A program made the position numbers and the translations under genes. A model generated the notes under the pieces. It did no database searches. It saw nothing but the letters and a program-made list of their open reading frames with translations, and was not told where the DNA came from. Below, piece by piece: positions 9,434 to 20,041 of a stretch of 64,000 bases of DNA (position 1 is its first letter; every line of letters starts with the position of its first letter). This stretch comes from Cellulophaga sp. Hel_I_12 (GTDB lineage Bacteria > Bacteroidota > Bacteroidia > Flavobacteriales > Flavobacteriaceae): contig NZ_JUHB01000001.1 in NCBI RefSeq assembly GCF_000799565.1, positions 930,001-994,000 of the forward strand, given 5' to 3'.

Positions 9434-10652
9434 ATTCGCTGGCTAACATCCTTACAAATGCATCAAATTCACTTTTAAAACTCAAATATTTATCACCCGT
9501 AGCCGGACCATTAAACCCTGTTTTAATTTTTCGAACTTTACCTTGCTTATCGATGAATATAGTGGTTGGGTACGATAAAACATGGTTTAACATGGGTAGT
9601 TTTTCTTGTGCCTTTTGTTTATCAACGGACCCGTACTGGGCCAACAAAATTGGATATTCAACACCTACTCTATCTTTTAATTTTTTAATACTGGCAAATG
9701 CCTTTTCTTCTGTTTTTGCATGCTCAAAAGCCAGCCCTACTATAGCTATATCTAAAGCAGCATTCTGTTTATAAAACTCCACCAAAAATTTTGTTTCGTC
9801 GAGGCAATTTGGACACCAAGAACCCATGATTTGAACCACCAATGGCCTACCCTTAAATTGCTGATCAGAAAAAGAAATTAAGGTACCTTTTTCGTTTGGA
9901 AACGAAAAATCAAAGCCTTCGGAACCTGGTTTAAGATAGGTTAATTCATCTTCATCGGGTAATTCAAAAACTTCATTTCGTTTCGCTATAAAGGGCTTCT
10001 TAAAATCCTTACTACTATAAAAAAAACCTTCTAAAATAGTATCTTTTATTTTTGCTAAAAATAAATAAGCATGTGAACCATCAAAGGCCGATAACTTTAA
10101 AGAATCTCCGGTCACAATACCTTCTAAAAAACGATAATCACCTGTTGTAGTTCGGAATGTTCCAGTAACCTTATCCTCATTTTGAACAAATATTCCTTTA
10201 CCCACATATTCCTCTGGGGAATTTAGACCAAAACGAGTTTCCCAAACCCCTGAAATTAATTGATTAGACTGTTTATTAGTAGAAAATCTATCTGTTTTAC
10301 CAAAAGTAGCTTTAAAATTTAATGTCCTGTCTAGAGATTCATTATAGAAAACTCCATCTATAGTGTTAGGCGTAAAAACCCCTTTTAAATAGGCCTCAAA
10401 AACGGGTAAAAATAAGGTTATAGAATCGTTCGAAATAGCAATATCAGAAACACGAATAACTTCGCTTGCATTATAAATTTCAGCCCTGTAGTCCCCATTT
10501 TCCTTTGTTAACTTAAAATTAAAAGGTAAGCTTTCGTCATCCATAACTTGTAATTCTGCCAACCAAATACCTTCAGATATAGCGGCAGGCTCTTCACTAC
10601 AGGATAGCACTGAAAAAGTTATAAAAATCGCAAAAAACCAATACCTTATCAT
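9432..10652 (-). CDS. TlpA-like thioredoxin-fold lipoprotein
   Basis: A 406-residue lipoprotein (signal with lipobox VLSC, Cys18). Residues about 25-245 form a beta-rich N-terminal region of the kind placed before TlpA domains in Bacteroidota. The C-terminal 160 residues are a TlpA/AhpC-type thioredoxin domain with the redox pair Cys280 and Cys283 (SWCPNC) and the cis-Pro segment SYPTTIFID. Such proteins reduce or isomerise disulfides in the periplasm. Transcribed alone, convergent with leuB. The precise partner is unknown. Confidence 0.85.
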   Translation of the reverse strand: MIRYWFFAIFITFSVLSCSEEPAAISEGIWLAELQVMDDESLPFNFKLTKENGDYRAEIYNASEVIRVSDIAISNDSITLFLPVFEAYLKGVFTPNTIDGVFYNESLDRTLNFKATFGKTDRFSTNKQSNQLISGVWETRFGLNSPEEYVGKGIFVQNEDKVTGTFRTTTGDYRFLEGIVTGDSLKLSAFDGSHAYLFLAKIKDTILEGFFYSSKDFKKPFIAKRNEVFELPDEDELTYLKPGSEGFDFSFPNEKGTLISFSDQQFKGRPLVVQIMGSWCPNCLDETKFLVEFYKQNAALDIAIVGLAFEHAKTEEKAFASIKKLKDRVGVEYPILLAQYGSVDKQKAQEKLPMLNHVLSYPTTIFIDKQGKVRKIKTGFNGPATGDKYLSFKSEFDAFVRMLASE

Positions 10653-10717
10653 GATTATAATTTTAATAGGGCAAATTTACAATTTTAAAAATAAAATTTA
10701 TTTGAATAAAATACCTG

Positions 10718-10748
10718 TTGAATGTGTAAACACATTGTTTTATATTTG
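10718..10748 (+). promoter_or_regulatory. Strong Bacteroidota promoter with an inverted repeat between its boxes, upstream of pheT
   Basis: TTG (10718-10720), 20 bases, TATATTTG (10741-10748), a perfect -7 box. Between the boxes lies the inverted repeat AATGTGT-AA-ACACATT (10721-10736), a possible operator. Predicted transcription starts near 10755, leaving a leader of about 150 bases before pheT that can fold locally (TGCGTT near 10770 with AACGCA near 10827; CATAG with CTATG between them). Confidence 0.65.
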
Positions 10749-10904
10749 TCGACTGCTAAAACAATATTTTTATTGCGTTTAGCGCGGAGTACACATAGGC
10801 GCAAAACAACTATGAGCCTTTTAAGAACGCATTAGTTCACAGCAAATGCTTGGTAATGCACTGAAATAAAAAAATGCCAACAAAGGCTTTATAAAATCGA
10901 ATTA

Positions 10905-13331
10905 ATGAAAATCTCTTACAATTGGTTAAAACAATTTCTACAAATCAACTGGGAAGCTGAAAAAACTGCTGAACTATTAACGGATCTAGGCTTAGAGGTT
11001 GAGGGCGTTTTTCCTTTTGAAAGCATTAAAGGGGGCTTAAAAGGAGTTGTTGTTGGTCATGTCTTATCTTGTGAAAAACACAGTAATGCAGACAAGCTAA
11101 ACCTAACCATGGTCGATATTGGTTTGGAGCAACCAGTGCAAATAGTTTGCGGCGCAACGAACATTGCTAAAGGACAAAAAGTACCCGTGGCTACTGTCGG
11201 AGCAAAGCTGTATTCATCCGAAGGTGAAGAGTGGACCATTAAAAAAAGTAAAATTCGAGGTGAAGAAAGTTTTGGAATGATTTGCGCTGAAGACGAGATT
11301 GGTTTAGGCACTAGTCATGATGGAATATTAGTTTTAAGTAGTGACCTAAAAGCGGGCACTCCTCTTGATACTGTATTTGAAGTAGAGAATGATTTAGTAT
11401 TTGAAATAGGCCTAACACCTAACAGAGCAGATGCTATGAGTCATTTGGGAGTAGCACGAGATTTAAAAGCCGGTTTAAAACAAAAAGAGGTTCAGATAGA
11501 ATTAATAACTCCTTCCGTTAGTAATTTTTCAGTCTCTAACAGGTCCTTAAAAATAGACGTGGCTGTAGTAGATAATAAACTTGCGCCAAGATATTGTGGA
11601 TTAACTATTAGCAATTTAACAGTACAAGAATCTCCAAATTGGTTAAAAAATCGCTTAAAAGCTTTGGGTCTTAAACCCATTAATAATATAGTTGACACCA
11701 CAAATTATGTCTTACATGAATTAGGACAACCCTTGCATGCTTTTGACGCCAACAAAATTAAGGATCAAAAAATTAGTGTAAAAACGCTCCCAACCGGAAC
11801 TAATTTTACAACATTAGACGGCTCGGAAATTGAATTGCACGAAGATGACTTAATGATTTGTGATGCTGAAAAGCCCTTGTGTATTGCCGGTGTTTATGGT
11901 GGCTTAAATTCTGGCGTTACCCAGCAAACTACTGCCATATTTTTAGAAAGTGCTTATTTTGACCCCGTTACTATTCGCAAAACATCAAAAAGACACGGTT
12001 TTTCTACAGATGCTTCGTTTAGATTTGAAAGAGGTATCGACATAAATAATGTTGAATACGCCCTTAAAAGAGCAGCCATCCTTATCCAACAAATTGCCGG
12101 AGGCGATATTACTTCGGATATCGTTGATTTATATCCCAACAAAAAAGACGATCATCAGGTATTTTTAACCTATAAAAAAATAAATAGTCTTGTTGGACAA
12201 AAAATACCTCAAGACACTATTAAATCTATTCTTGCCTCTTTAGAAATTAAATTAAACAATGTAACTGAGTCTGGCCTTGGTTTAACTATCCCATTTTATA
12301 GGGTGGATGTTCGTCGTGAGGTTGATGTCATTGAAGAATTACTTAGAGTATACGGTTACAATAACATAACTTTTAGCACGAAATTAAATGCTTCAATTGC
12401 CAATACAAAACCTTTTGAAGATTATAAAGTGCAACGCATTATTGGCAATTTTTTAGCCGCAAAGGGTTTCTTTGAAATTATGACCAATAGTCTTTCAGCA
12501 CATTCGAAACAAACACTAAGTCAAGATGTTAAAGAAGAACAACCAATCACTATACTAAATCCTTTAAGTAACGATTTAGCAGTGATGAGAACATCCTTGC
12601 TTTTTTCTGGTTTAGAAACGATAGTGTATAACAGCAACAGAAAAAAGCAAAACTTAAAATTATTTGAATTCGGAAAAACCTACCATAAGTACCATGATAA
12701 AACTATCGAAAACAAGCATTTAGGTCTTTTTATTACAGGAAATAAAAACGAAGATAATTGGACTAATACAACACAAAAAACAAGTTTTTTTACCCTAAAG
12801 GCTACTGTTGAAAGCATTTTACAAAGGTTAGGCATCCATACTGTTACCACATCACCTACAAAAGAGACTATTTTCTCAGAAGGATTGTCTCTAAAAGCCG
12901 AAACGCTTGAACTCGTAAATTTAGGTCTAGTTCATAAAAAAATATTGAAAGAATATGATTTAAAGCATGAGGTACTTTACGCTGATTTTAATTGGGATGC
13001 TATTTTGATATTGCTACAAAACAATAAAATAATATATCAAGAAATATCAAAGTTCCCGGAAGTAAAAAGAGATTTTGCACTTTTAATTGATCATGAAGTA
13101 AGTTTTAAAGCCCTTTATGATATTGCTTTTGAGACGGAGAAAAAGTATTTGAAAGAGGTAAATTTATTCGATGTATACACCGGAGATAAGCTACCTAATG
13201 GTAAAAAATCATATGCGGTTAGTTTTGCTTTAAAATCAGATGCTGCCACCTTAACAGAAGAACAAATTGAAAAGATAATGCGGAAGTTTCAAGAAAACTT
13301 TGAAAGTAAATTAGGAGCAGAATTAAGATAA
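10905..13331 (+). CDS. pheT: Phenylalanyl-tRNA synthetase beta subunit
   Basis: PheT, 808 residues, standard length; with PheS (not in this window) it charges tRNA-Phe. Domains in order: N-terminal tRNA-binding (EMAP-like) domain about residues 40-150 (VVVGHVLSCEKHSNADKL), B3/B4 editing domain about 210-395 (NNIVDTTNYVLHELGQPLHAFD), B5 domain about 405-480, the catalytic-like domain about 490-690, and a C-terminal anticodon-binding FDX-ACB domain (KFPEVKRDFALLID ... FDVYTGDKLPNGKKSYA). The ATG start is clear. It ends six bases before the convergent fasciclin gene. The 250-base upstream region holds a strong promoter and a foldable leader. Confidence 0.97.
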   Translation: MKISYNWLKQFLQINWEAEKTAELLTDLGLEVEGVFPFESIKGGLKGVVVGHVLSCEKHSNADKLNLTMVDIGLEQPVQIVCGATNIAKGQKVPVATVGAKLYSSEGEEWTIKKSKIRGEESFGMICAEDEIGLGTSHDGILVLSSDLKAGTPLDTVFEVENDLVFEIGLTPNRADAMSHLGVARDLKAGLKQKEVQIELITPSVSNFSVSNRSLKIDVAVVDNKLAPRYCGLTISNLTVQESPNWLKNRLKALGLKPINNIVDTTNYVLHELGQPLHAFDANKIKDQKISVKTLPTGTNFTTLDGSEIELHEDDLMICDAEKPLCIAGVYGGLNSGVTQQTTAIFLESAYFDPVTIRKTSKRHGFSTDASFRFERGIDINNVEYALKRAAILIQQIAGGDITSDIVDLYPNKKDDHQVFLTYKKINSLVGQKIPQDTIKSILASLEIKLNNVTESGLGLTIPFYRVDVRREVDVIEELLRVYGYNNITFSTKLNASIANTKPFEDYKVQRIIGNFLAAKGFFEIMTNSLSAHSKQTLSQDVKEEQPITILNPLSNDLAVMRTSLLFSGLETIVYNSNRKKQNLKLFEFGKTYHKYHDKTIENKHLGLFITGNKNEDNWTNTTQKTSFFTLKATVESILQRLGIHTVTTSPTKETIFSEGLSLKAETLELVNLGLVHKKILKEYDLKHEVLYADFNWDAILILLQNNKIIYQEISKFPEVKRDFALLIDHEVSFKALYDIAFETEKKYLKEVNLFDVYTGDKLPNGKKSYAVSFALKSDAATLTEEQIEKIMRKFQENFESKLGAELR

Positions 13332-13336
13332 TACCA

Positions 13337-13894
13337 CTATGCCTTTATGGGTTTACGAATACTATCTATGATGTGGATCACGCCATTACGCTGGTTAGCG
13401 TCTGCTTTGGTAATCACCGACTGATTTCCTTCCTTATCGGTTAAAATGATATCTAAGCCTTTTATGGTTGCCGTTAGTATATCCCCTGTTATGGTTGTAA
13501 AAACAGTTTTACCTTCTCCCCTACAAAGGGCGCTTAAAATTTTAGAAGCTGACAGATTTCCAGCAATGATATGGTAGCCTATAAGAGATTGCAATTCTTC
13601 TTCGTTTTCCACACGGACTAATTCGGATACTTTTTCTCGTGTTCCTGAATCAAAACTAATATCATTAGGAGCAAAAACGGTAAAAGGTCCAGAAGTGTCT
13701 AAAATAGTCTCCAAATTAGAAACTTTTACAGCTGCTAATAAAAAATCGTGATTACCAGAGTCTCTTGCATTTCTTATGATAGATTTTTCTGGATCCATAG
13801 AACCTTTAGCGGTTTCCACATTTTGAGCATTTAAGTTTAAAGTCAAAAAAACGATCAATAAAAAGTGGGGAGACTTTAGTAGGTTCATAATCAA
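13337..13894 (-). CDS. Secreted fasciclin-domain protein
   Basis: A 185-residue exported protein with one fasciclin (FAS1) domain. Signal peptide within the first 25 residues (FLLIVFLTLNLNAQ). The FAS1 H1 box is seen in LDTSGPFTVFAPNDISF and the H2 region in ADANQRNGVIHIIDSI. FAS1 domains mediate adhesion or ligand binding at the cell surface. Met3 could equally be the start. It is convergent with pheT, and its upstream 213-base gap is shared with a divergent gene at 14108. Confidence 0.88.
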   Translation of the reverse strand: MIMNLLKSPHFLLIVFLTLNLNAQNVETAKGSMDPEKSIIRNARDSGNHDFLLAAVKVSNLETILDTSGPFTVFAPNDISFDSGTREKVSELVRVENEEELQSLIGYHIIAGNLSASKILSALCRGEGKTVFTTITGDILTATIKGLDIILTDKEGNQSVITKADANQRNGVIHIIDSIRKPIKA

Positions 13895-14107
13895 TACTTA
13901 GGGTTCAAATTTTTATTTAATTTTCAAGTCCTTTGTACATTTATCCGATAAAGTGCATCAAAGAATCGACAATATACATCATATATGAAGTCGTTCATCG
14001 TGTTTTTTGCACCTTTTATAACATTTAACAAATATTTAACAGTCCATTTTAACACCTTTTGGAAATCATGAAAAGATAAATTCTTTAACTTTGGAAGAAA
14101 AGCTAAA

Positions 14108-14824
14108 ATGTTATTTAAAAGAACTAATATAGAAGTTGAACTCCAACAACTAAGGAACAACAGCTTAAATTCGGAAGCTTTAATCGAGGAATTTTATAAA
14201 GTTTTAGAAGAGGCTACTGCAAACGAGAAAAGAATAAACGACAACACCCAACGTAATTTTAGGGAGCATCAGAATAATTTTACGTTTGATTATTTAGAAA
14301 CAAATAATATCTATCATGTAAGTCAAATAAAAGCAATTTGCATTAGCTATAGATTGCGATTTTTAGATGCCTCCTATTTTAAGGGTAAAATACCTGCAGA
14401 AGCCATTTCGAAAATAAAAAAATTAGAAGAACGGCATAGCACTGAGCTTAAGAACTTTAAAATTGTTGCACCGTCAAAATTATTTAGACTAGAAGATAAA
14501 GATGATCCTTTATTATTTGCTCCATTAGGGAACAATTACTATTATTTAATTCATAAATGGGGTACCGACTTGAGTCCTTTTAGAAAACTAAAAATGTGGC
14601 CTTTTAAGAGTATAGTAAATATTTTACTTCTTATTTTTGCTGCTACCTTTTTTGCCACCTACCTAAGCACTAGTATTCTTTTTTCTAGTGAAGCCTCTAC
14701 TGCAAAAATTTTTATAATAGGTTTTTTTATCTTTAAAACCTTAGTCGCTATAGTCTTGTATTTTGGTATCGCAAAAGGTAAAAACTTTAGTCCCTTTATC
14801 TGGAATAGTAAATATTACAATTAA
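14108..14824 (+). CDS. Unknown protein with two C-terminal membrane helices
   Basis: A 238-residue protein I do not recognise. Residues 1-165 are soluble and largely helical and charged (ELQQLRNNSLNSEALIEEFYKVLEEA). Two hydrophobic helices follow near residues 171-190 (IVNILLLIFAATFFATYL) and 202-222 (IFIIGFFIFKTLVAIVLYFG), so a large N-terminal cytoplasmic part is anchored by a helical hairpin. It is followed within 20 bases by a strong terminator. Codon use looks like that of its neighbours. Confidence 0.7.
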   Translation: MLFKRTNIEVELQQLRNNSLNSEALIEEFYKVLEEATANEKRINDNTQRNFREHQNNFTFDYLETNNIYHVSQIKAICISYRLRFLDASYFKGKIPAEAISKIKKLEERHSTELKNFKIVAPSKLFRLEDKDDPLLFAPLGNNYYYLIHKWGTDLSPFRKLKMWPFKSIVNILLLIFAATFFATYLSTSILFSSEASTAKIFIIGFFIFKTLVAIVLYFGIAKGKNFSPFIWNSKYYN

Positions 14825-14842
14825 TACTACCCATATACCACT

Positions 14843-14874
14843 AAAAAAAGGAGCTTTAAAGCTCCTTTTTTTTT
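14843..14874. terminator. Bidirectional terminator
   Basis: Near-perfect inverted repeat AAAAAAAGGAGC-TTTAAA-GCTCCTTTTTTTT lying between converging genes (stops at 14824 and 14891); T runs on both strands. Confidence 0.9.
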
Positions 14875-14890
14875 ATACCACAAACAAAAA

Positions 14891-16591
<1,701 letters not shown>

Positions 16592-16690
16592 TCACTAAGG
16601 TTTTTGTGAAACTCATTTTTTAACGGTGCATTAACACCTAGTAGCATAGGTGTTTAGTAAATTCGCTTGACGATACAACTGTTTAACTCT

Positions 16691-18076
16691 ATGAATAGAT
16701 ATTTACTTTGCCTATTTTTTGTGTCTTTTACAGCATGTAATTTAGAACAGAAAAATGCTCCTACCATATTCGCCGGAGAAATTGTCAATCCGACTAGTGA
16801 AACCGTTATTTTATATAAAGATGATATCGCTGTAGATTCAGCTTATTTGGATATGCACAACAGGTTTTCTTTCAATTTAGACGAATTAGAAGCAGGACTG
16901 TATAATTTTCATCACTCACCACAATACCAATATGTTTATTTGTCGAAAGGCGATAGCTTATTATTACGTCTCAATACTATTTATTTTGATGAATCATTAG
17001 TTTTTTCTGGTAAAGGAGAAGAAATAAATAATTTTTTAATTGAAGTTTTTTTAAATAGTGAAGAAGAGGATAAGCTTGTTGAAACCTACTATACTCTAGA
17101 ACCAGAAGAATTTAGTCACAAAATTGATTCATTGCGCCAAATGAAAGTTAATTTACTTGGTGAGTTACAAACAGAGTCAAAACTTTCTCCACAATCATTA
17201 GCCATGGCTAATGCCACCATAAATTATACAAGCTATATCAATAAAGAAAAATATCCTTTTAAAAATTCTAAAAAATCCAAAAAAAGTACCTTAGAAAAAA
17301 TTAATGACGATTTTTATGAATACCGAAAGGATTTAGATTTTGATGACAAAGAACTCACCTATTTTACACCGTATTACGATTTCATGAAACGCTATTTTGA
17401 CAACCTAGCCTTTGCGGGTTGTGCAACAGATTGCGACGAAGAAAACAAAACCATTAAAAATCAACTTCATTTTAATAGTCATAAACTGGTGTTAATTGAC
17501 AGTATTGTGAAAGAAAAAAAATTGAGAGACAATTTATTCAGAAACGTTGCGATAACCTACTTTTTAAAAGTGCACGACAATGTGGAAAATAACAAAATAT
17601 TTTTTGACGAATTCCAAAAGCTTTCGGGAAACAATATGCACATTAAAGAAATTCATAATTTGTATGAAAGTGTGTTAAAAATGCAGCCTAATCATGAACT
17701 CCCTGATGTTAAAGTTTTAGATAGTTTAGGAAATCAGGTTTCTATAAAAGAAATTGCCTTGCAAAATGAAAATGTTGTATTTTACTTTTGGACACCTAAG
17801 AACAACCGACATTTTAAAAATATTACCAATCAAGCGAAACTTTTAGCGACACAATATCCTGATATTTCATTTGTAGCCATAAGCTTAAGCAGCGATGAAG
17901 AAAGTTGGAAGAATACCATTAAAGAAAGTAATCAAACATTTAAAAACGAATACAAAGCAGTTCACATTGATAGCCTCAGAAATACCTTAATCATTGATGG
18001 TCTTAATAAAGCCATTTTAACTAAAAACGGGGTTATTGTTGATGCTTATAGAGACATATATACTTTAATTAAGTAA
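16691..18076 (+). CDS. Thioredoxin-fold lipoprotein lacking the CXXC motif
   Basis: About 461 residues; lipoprotein signal with lipobox FTAC. The N-terminal half resembles the beta-rich region found before TlpA domains (GEIVNPTSETVILYKDD...) followed by a helical spacer. The C-terminal 120 residues have the thioredoxin pattern (ELPDVKVLDSLGNQVS..., VVFYFW, FVAISLSSDEESW), but where TlpA has WCxxC this one reads WTPKNNR, so no redox pair exists. ATG 16691 is preferred over the upstream TTG because it starts the signal peptide. It probably acts as a binding or structural protein in the periplasm. Followed by a strong terminator. Confidence 0.78.
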   Translation: MNRYLLCLFFVSFTACNLEQKNAPTIFAGEIVNPTSETVILYKDDIAVDSAYLDMHNRFSFNLDELEAGLYNFHHSPQYQYVYLSKGDSLLLRLNTIYFDESLVFSGKGEEINNFLIEVFLNSEEEDKLVETYYTLEPEEFSHKIDSLRQMKVNLLGELQTESKLSPQSLAMANATINYTSYINKEKYPFKNSKKSKKSTLEKINDDFYEYRKDLDFDDKELTYFTPYYDFMKRYFDNLAFAGCATDCDEENKTIKNQLHFNSHKLVLIDSIVKEKKLRDNLFRNVAITYFLKVHDNVENNKIFFDEFQKLSGNNMHIKEIHNLYESVLKMQPNHELPDVKVLDSLGNQVSIKEIALQNENVVFYFWTPKNNRHFKNITNQAKLLATQYPDISFVAISLSSDEESWKNTIKESNQTFKNEYKAVHIDSLRNTLIIDGLNKAILTKNGVIVDAYRDIYTLIK

Positions 18077-18095
18077 GTAAAACTATTTAAAAAAA

Positions 18096-18129
18096 CAAAA
18101 AAACCGTTGCATTAAGCAACGGTTTTTTT
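18096..18129. terminator. Bidirectional terminator
   Basis: Perfect stem AAACCGTTGC / GCAACGGTTT around a 5-base loop, with T run after and A run before, between converging genes ending at 18076 and 18153. Confidence 0.92.
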
Positions 18130-18152
18130 GTTATTAGTTTTAGCTCGAAACC

Positions 18153-18806
18153 TTAGTTTCCCTTTTTATAATCCTCCAAAAACTTTGCTAAACCACTGTC
18201 GGTTAAAGGATGTCTTAACAAACCTTCAATCGAAGACAAAGGACCTGTCATCACATCTGCACCTAATTTTGCACAATCAATGACGTGCATCGTGTGGCGC
18301 ACTGAAGCTGCTAAGATTTGAGTTTCAAAATTGTAGTTGTCATAGATATGACGTATTTCTGCTATGAGGTTTAAACCATCTGTAGAAATATCATCTAAAC
18401 GACCTATAAACGGTGATACGTAAGTTGCACCCGCTTTAGCGGCCAATAAAGCCTGACCAGGTGAAAAAACCAAAGTAACGTTGGTTCTAATTCCCTTGTT
18501 ACTAAAATAGCGACAAGCTTTTATACCGTCTTTTATCATGGGTACTTTTACGACAATTTGTTGGTGTAATTCAGCTAATTCTTCCCCTTCTTTAATAATT
18601 TCATCATAGGTAGTAGCAATAACTTCTGCGGAAACATCACCATCAACTATGTTACAGATATCTACGTAATGTTTTAAAATATTATTACGTCCAGTTATGC
18701 CTTCTTTTGCCATTAAAGATGGGTTTGTGGTTACACCATCTAAAACACCCAATGCTTGAGCTTCTTTAATATCTGCTAAATTTGCGGTATCTATAAAAAA
18801 TTTCAT
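18153..18806 (-). CDS. fsa: Transaldolase / fructose-6-phosphate aldolase family (short type)
   Basis: A 217-residue TIM-barrel enzyme of the short transaldolase (TalC/FSA) type. Signatures: [31 protein letters not shown], Schiff-base Lys87 in VVKVPM, and [12 protein letters not shown]. In bacteria without long transaldolase this type transfers dihydroxyacetone units in the non-oxidative pentose phosphate pathway, where transketolase (36.7-38.8 kb here) is its partner. Whether it is a true transaldolase or an aldolase cannot be told from the sequence. The SDR gene lies 42 bases upstream on the same strand. Confidence 0.93.
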   Translation of the reverse strand: MKFFIDTANLADIKEAQALGVLDGVTTNPSLMAKEGITGRNNILKHYVDICNIVDGDVSAEVIATTYDEIIKEGEELAELHQQIVVKVPMIKDGIKACRYFSNKGIRTNVTLVFSPGQALLAAKAGATYVSPFIGRLDDISTDGLNLIAEIRHIYDNYNFETQILAASVRHTMHVIDCAKLGADVMTGPLSSIEGLLRHPLTDSGLAKFLEDYKKGN

Positions 18807-18848
18807 AGTAAATTCTTTGAATTAATAATCTATTTATATTTTACAAAG

Positions 18849-19658
18849 CTACAATTTATAATGGTTTAACAGTAATTTCTCGTACACTTTATCAGGAAGT
18901 ACATTTTTTAGAATAAGTGAAAATTTCTGCATAAAATCGCCCACTTTATAGTGTATTTTTGGTTTTTTTGTTTGGATAATTTTATATATCAAATGTGCTA
19001 CAGCAATAGGATCTCCTCCAGAATCTACATCAGTGTTGATAGCGTCTAAGGTATCACCATAGGGCTTTTTATAAGGAGAATCCTCTAAAATTGGCGCATG
19101 ATACCTGCCTGATGCAATATTCGTAGCAAAATCACCTGGAGCTACATTGGTCATTAAAATACCAAAGTCTTTTAACTCCATTCTAAAGGCTTCGGTCACC
19201 AACTCTAAAGCGCCTTTTGTAGCAGAATAAATACCTCTGTAGGGTAAACCCATATATCCAGCAATAGAGGTTATATTGATAATTAAACCACTCCTTTGCT
19301 CACGCATTTGCGGTAAAATTGCTTTTATGACTCGAATAGGACCAAATAAATTAGTATTAAACGCTTTTTCGATTTCATCGTTAGGGGTTTCTTCGATAGG
19401 GCCAGTAATTCCAACACCCGCATTGTTAATCAATACATCTATTTTGCCTTCTAATGCTACCAGTTTAGCAACCGCCTCTTCTATGGAAGTTGCATCATGA
19501 ACATCTAAGACTAATAAATTAAAATGATTGAAATCTGCATATTTCGTAAGAGTACGAGTAGTGCCGTACACTTTAAAATCTTTTGATTTTAGGTACATAC
19601 CTATTGCTTTTCCTATTCCCGAAGAACCACCAGTAATTAAAACAACTTTCTGTGCCAT
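18849..19658 (-). CDS. SDR-family oxidoreductase
   Basis: Short-chain dehydrogenase/reductase, 269 residues. Cofactor loop TGGSSGIGKAIG, NNAGVG, and the catalytic Ser-Tyr-Lys set in ITSIAGY...GIYSATKGALE are all present. ATG 19658 (MAQKVVLITGG) is chosen over the longer frame to 19718 because the Rossmann strand should start within the first residues. The C-terminal half is longer than a minimal SDR and has PGDFATNIASGR in the substrate loop. Such enzymes reduce ketones or oxidise alcohols; substrate unknown. Same strand as the transaldolase gene. Confidence 0.88.
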   Translation of the reverse strand: MAQKVVLITGGSSGIGKAIGMYLKSKDFKVYGTTRTLTKYADFNHFNLLVLDVHDATSIEEAVAKLVALEGKIDVLINNAGVGITGPIEETPNDEIEKAFNTNLFGPIRVIKAILPQMREQRSGLIINITSIAGYMGLPYRGIYSATKGALELVTEAFRMELKDFGILMTNVAPGDFATNIASGRYHAPILEDSPYKKPYGDTLDAINTDVDSGGDPIAVAHLIYKIIQTKKPKIHYKVGDFMQKFSLILKNVLPDKVYEKLLLNHYKL

Positions 19659-19810
19659 AAGTAAAATTAGACTACAAAGAAACAAATTATTCTGTGATAA
19701 AGAATGTAGGCAACCCATCTTCTATAGAAGACCAACTAAACTAAAATGAAAAATATGGGTATTGAATATAAAAAAAGTTGTCGTATGCTTTTGAAGTAAT
19801 TAAAGCATAA

Positions 19811-19911
19811 AAAAAATGGCAAGCTACCTACGTCGCACCGCTACGACCACATACCCTTGCTGCGTTCCCACCCTGGGGGATTCTGCAGGAGCTGGTCGCG
19901 TAGGACTTGCC
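19811..19911 (-). ncRNA. ffs: Signal recognition particle RNA (small bacterial type)
   Basis: On the minus strand the RNA reads GGCAAGTCCTACGCGACCA at its 5' end and TGGTCGTAGC...CGTAGGTAGCTTGCC at its 3' end, forming a long hairpin with small bulges. The apical part contains CCCCAGGGTGGGAACGCAGC followed by AAGGGTA, the domain IV signature that binds Ffh. Core 19818-19911, followed by a T run (19811-19816) acting as terminator. A perfect Bacteroidota promoter lies just upstream. It forms the SRP with Ffh, guiding membrane proteins to FtsY. Confidence 0.93.
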
Positions 19912-19915
19912 GGTG

Positions 19916-19945
19916 CAAATATACAATGTTTTAAATTTTTCACAA
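19916..19945 (-). promoter_or_regulatory. Promoter of the SRP RNA gene
   Basis: On the minus strand TTG (19945-19943), 19 bases, TATATTTG (19923-19916): exact match in sequence and spacing to the Bacteroidota sigma-A consensus, ending four bases before the RNA. Confidence 0.85.
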
Positions 19946-20041
19946 TCATTTTACATTGTAAATTTTAATAAATACCTTGCCAACTAAAACACATTTAGCT
20001 ATCTATTTGATTGCCAATTTTTTATTTAAACCATACGAATC

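Noticed and set aside
9409..9774. Plus ORF of 121 residues opposite the TlpA-like gene
   Set aside because: Antisense to a clear thioredoxin-fold domain; hydrophobic by reversal only.
13924..14160. Minus ORF of 78 residues upstream of the unknown membrane gene
   Set aside because: It overlaps the start of a well-formed gene on the other strand and shows no domain or signal.
19528..19749. Plus ORF opposite the SDR gene
   Set aside because: Antisense shadow; the real element after the SDR gene is the SRP RNA.
19811..19911. SRP RNA region considered as a tRNA or terminator
   Set aside because: Too long, no anticodon arm or acceptor stem; the GGAACGCAGC apical motif identifies SRP RNA.
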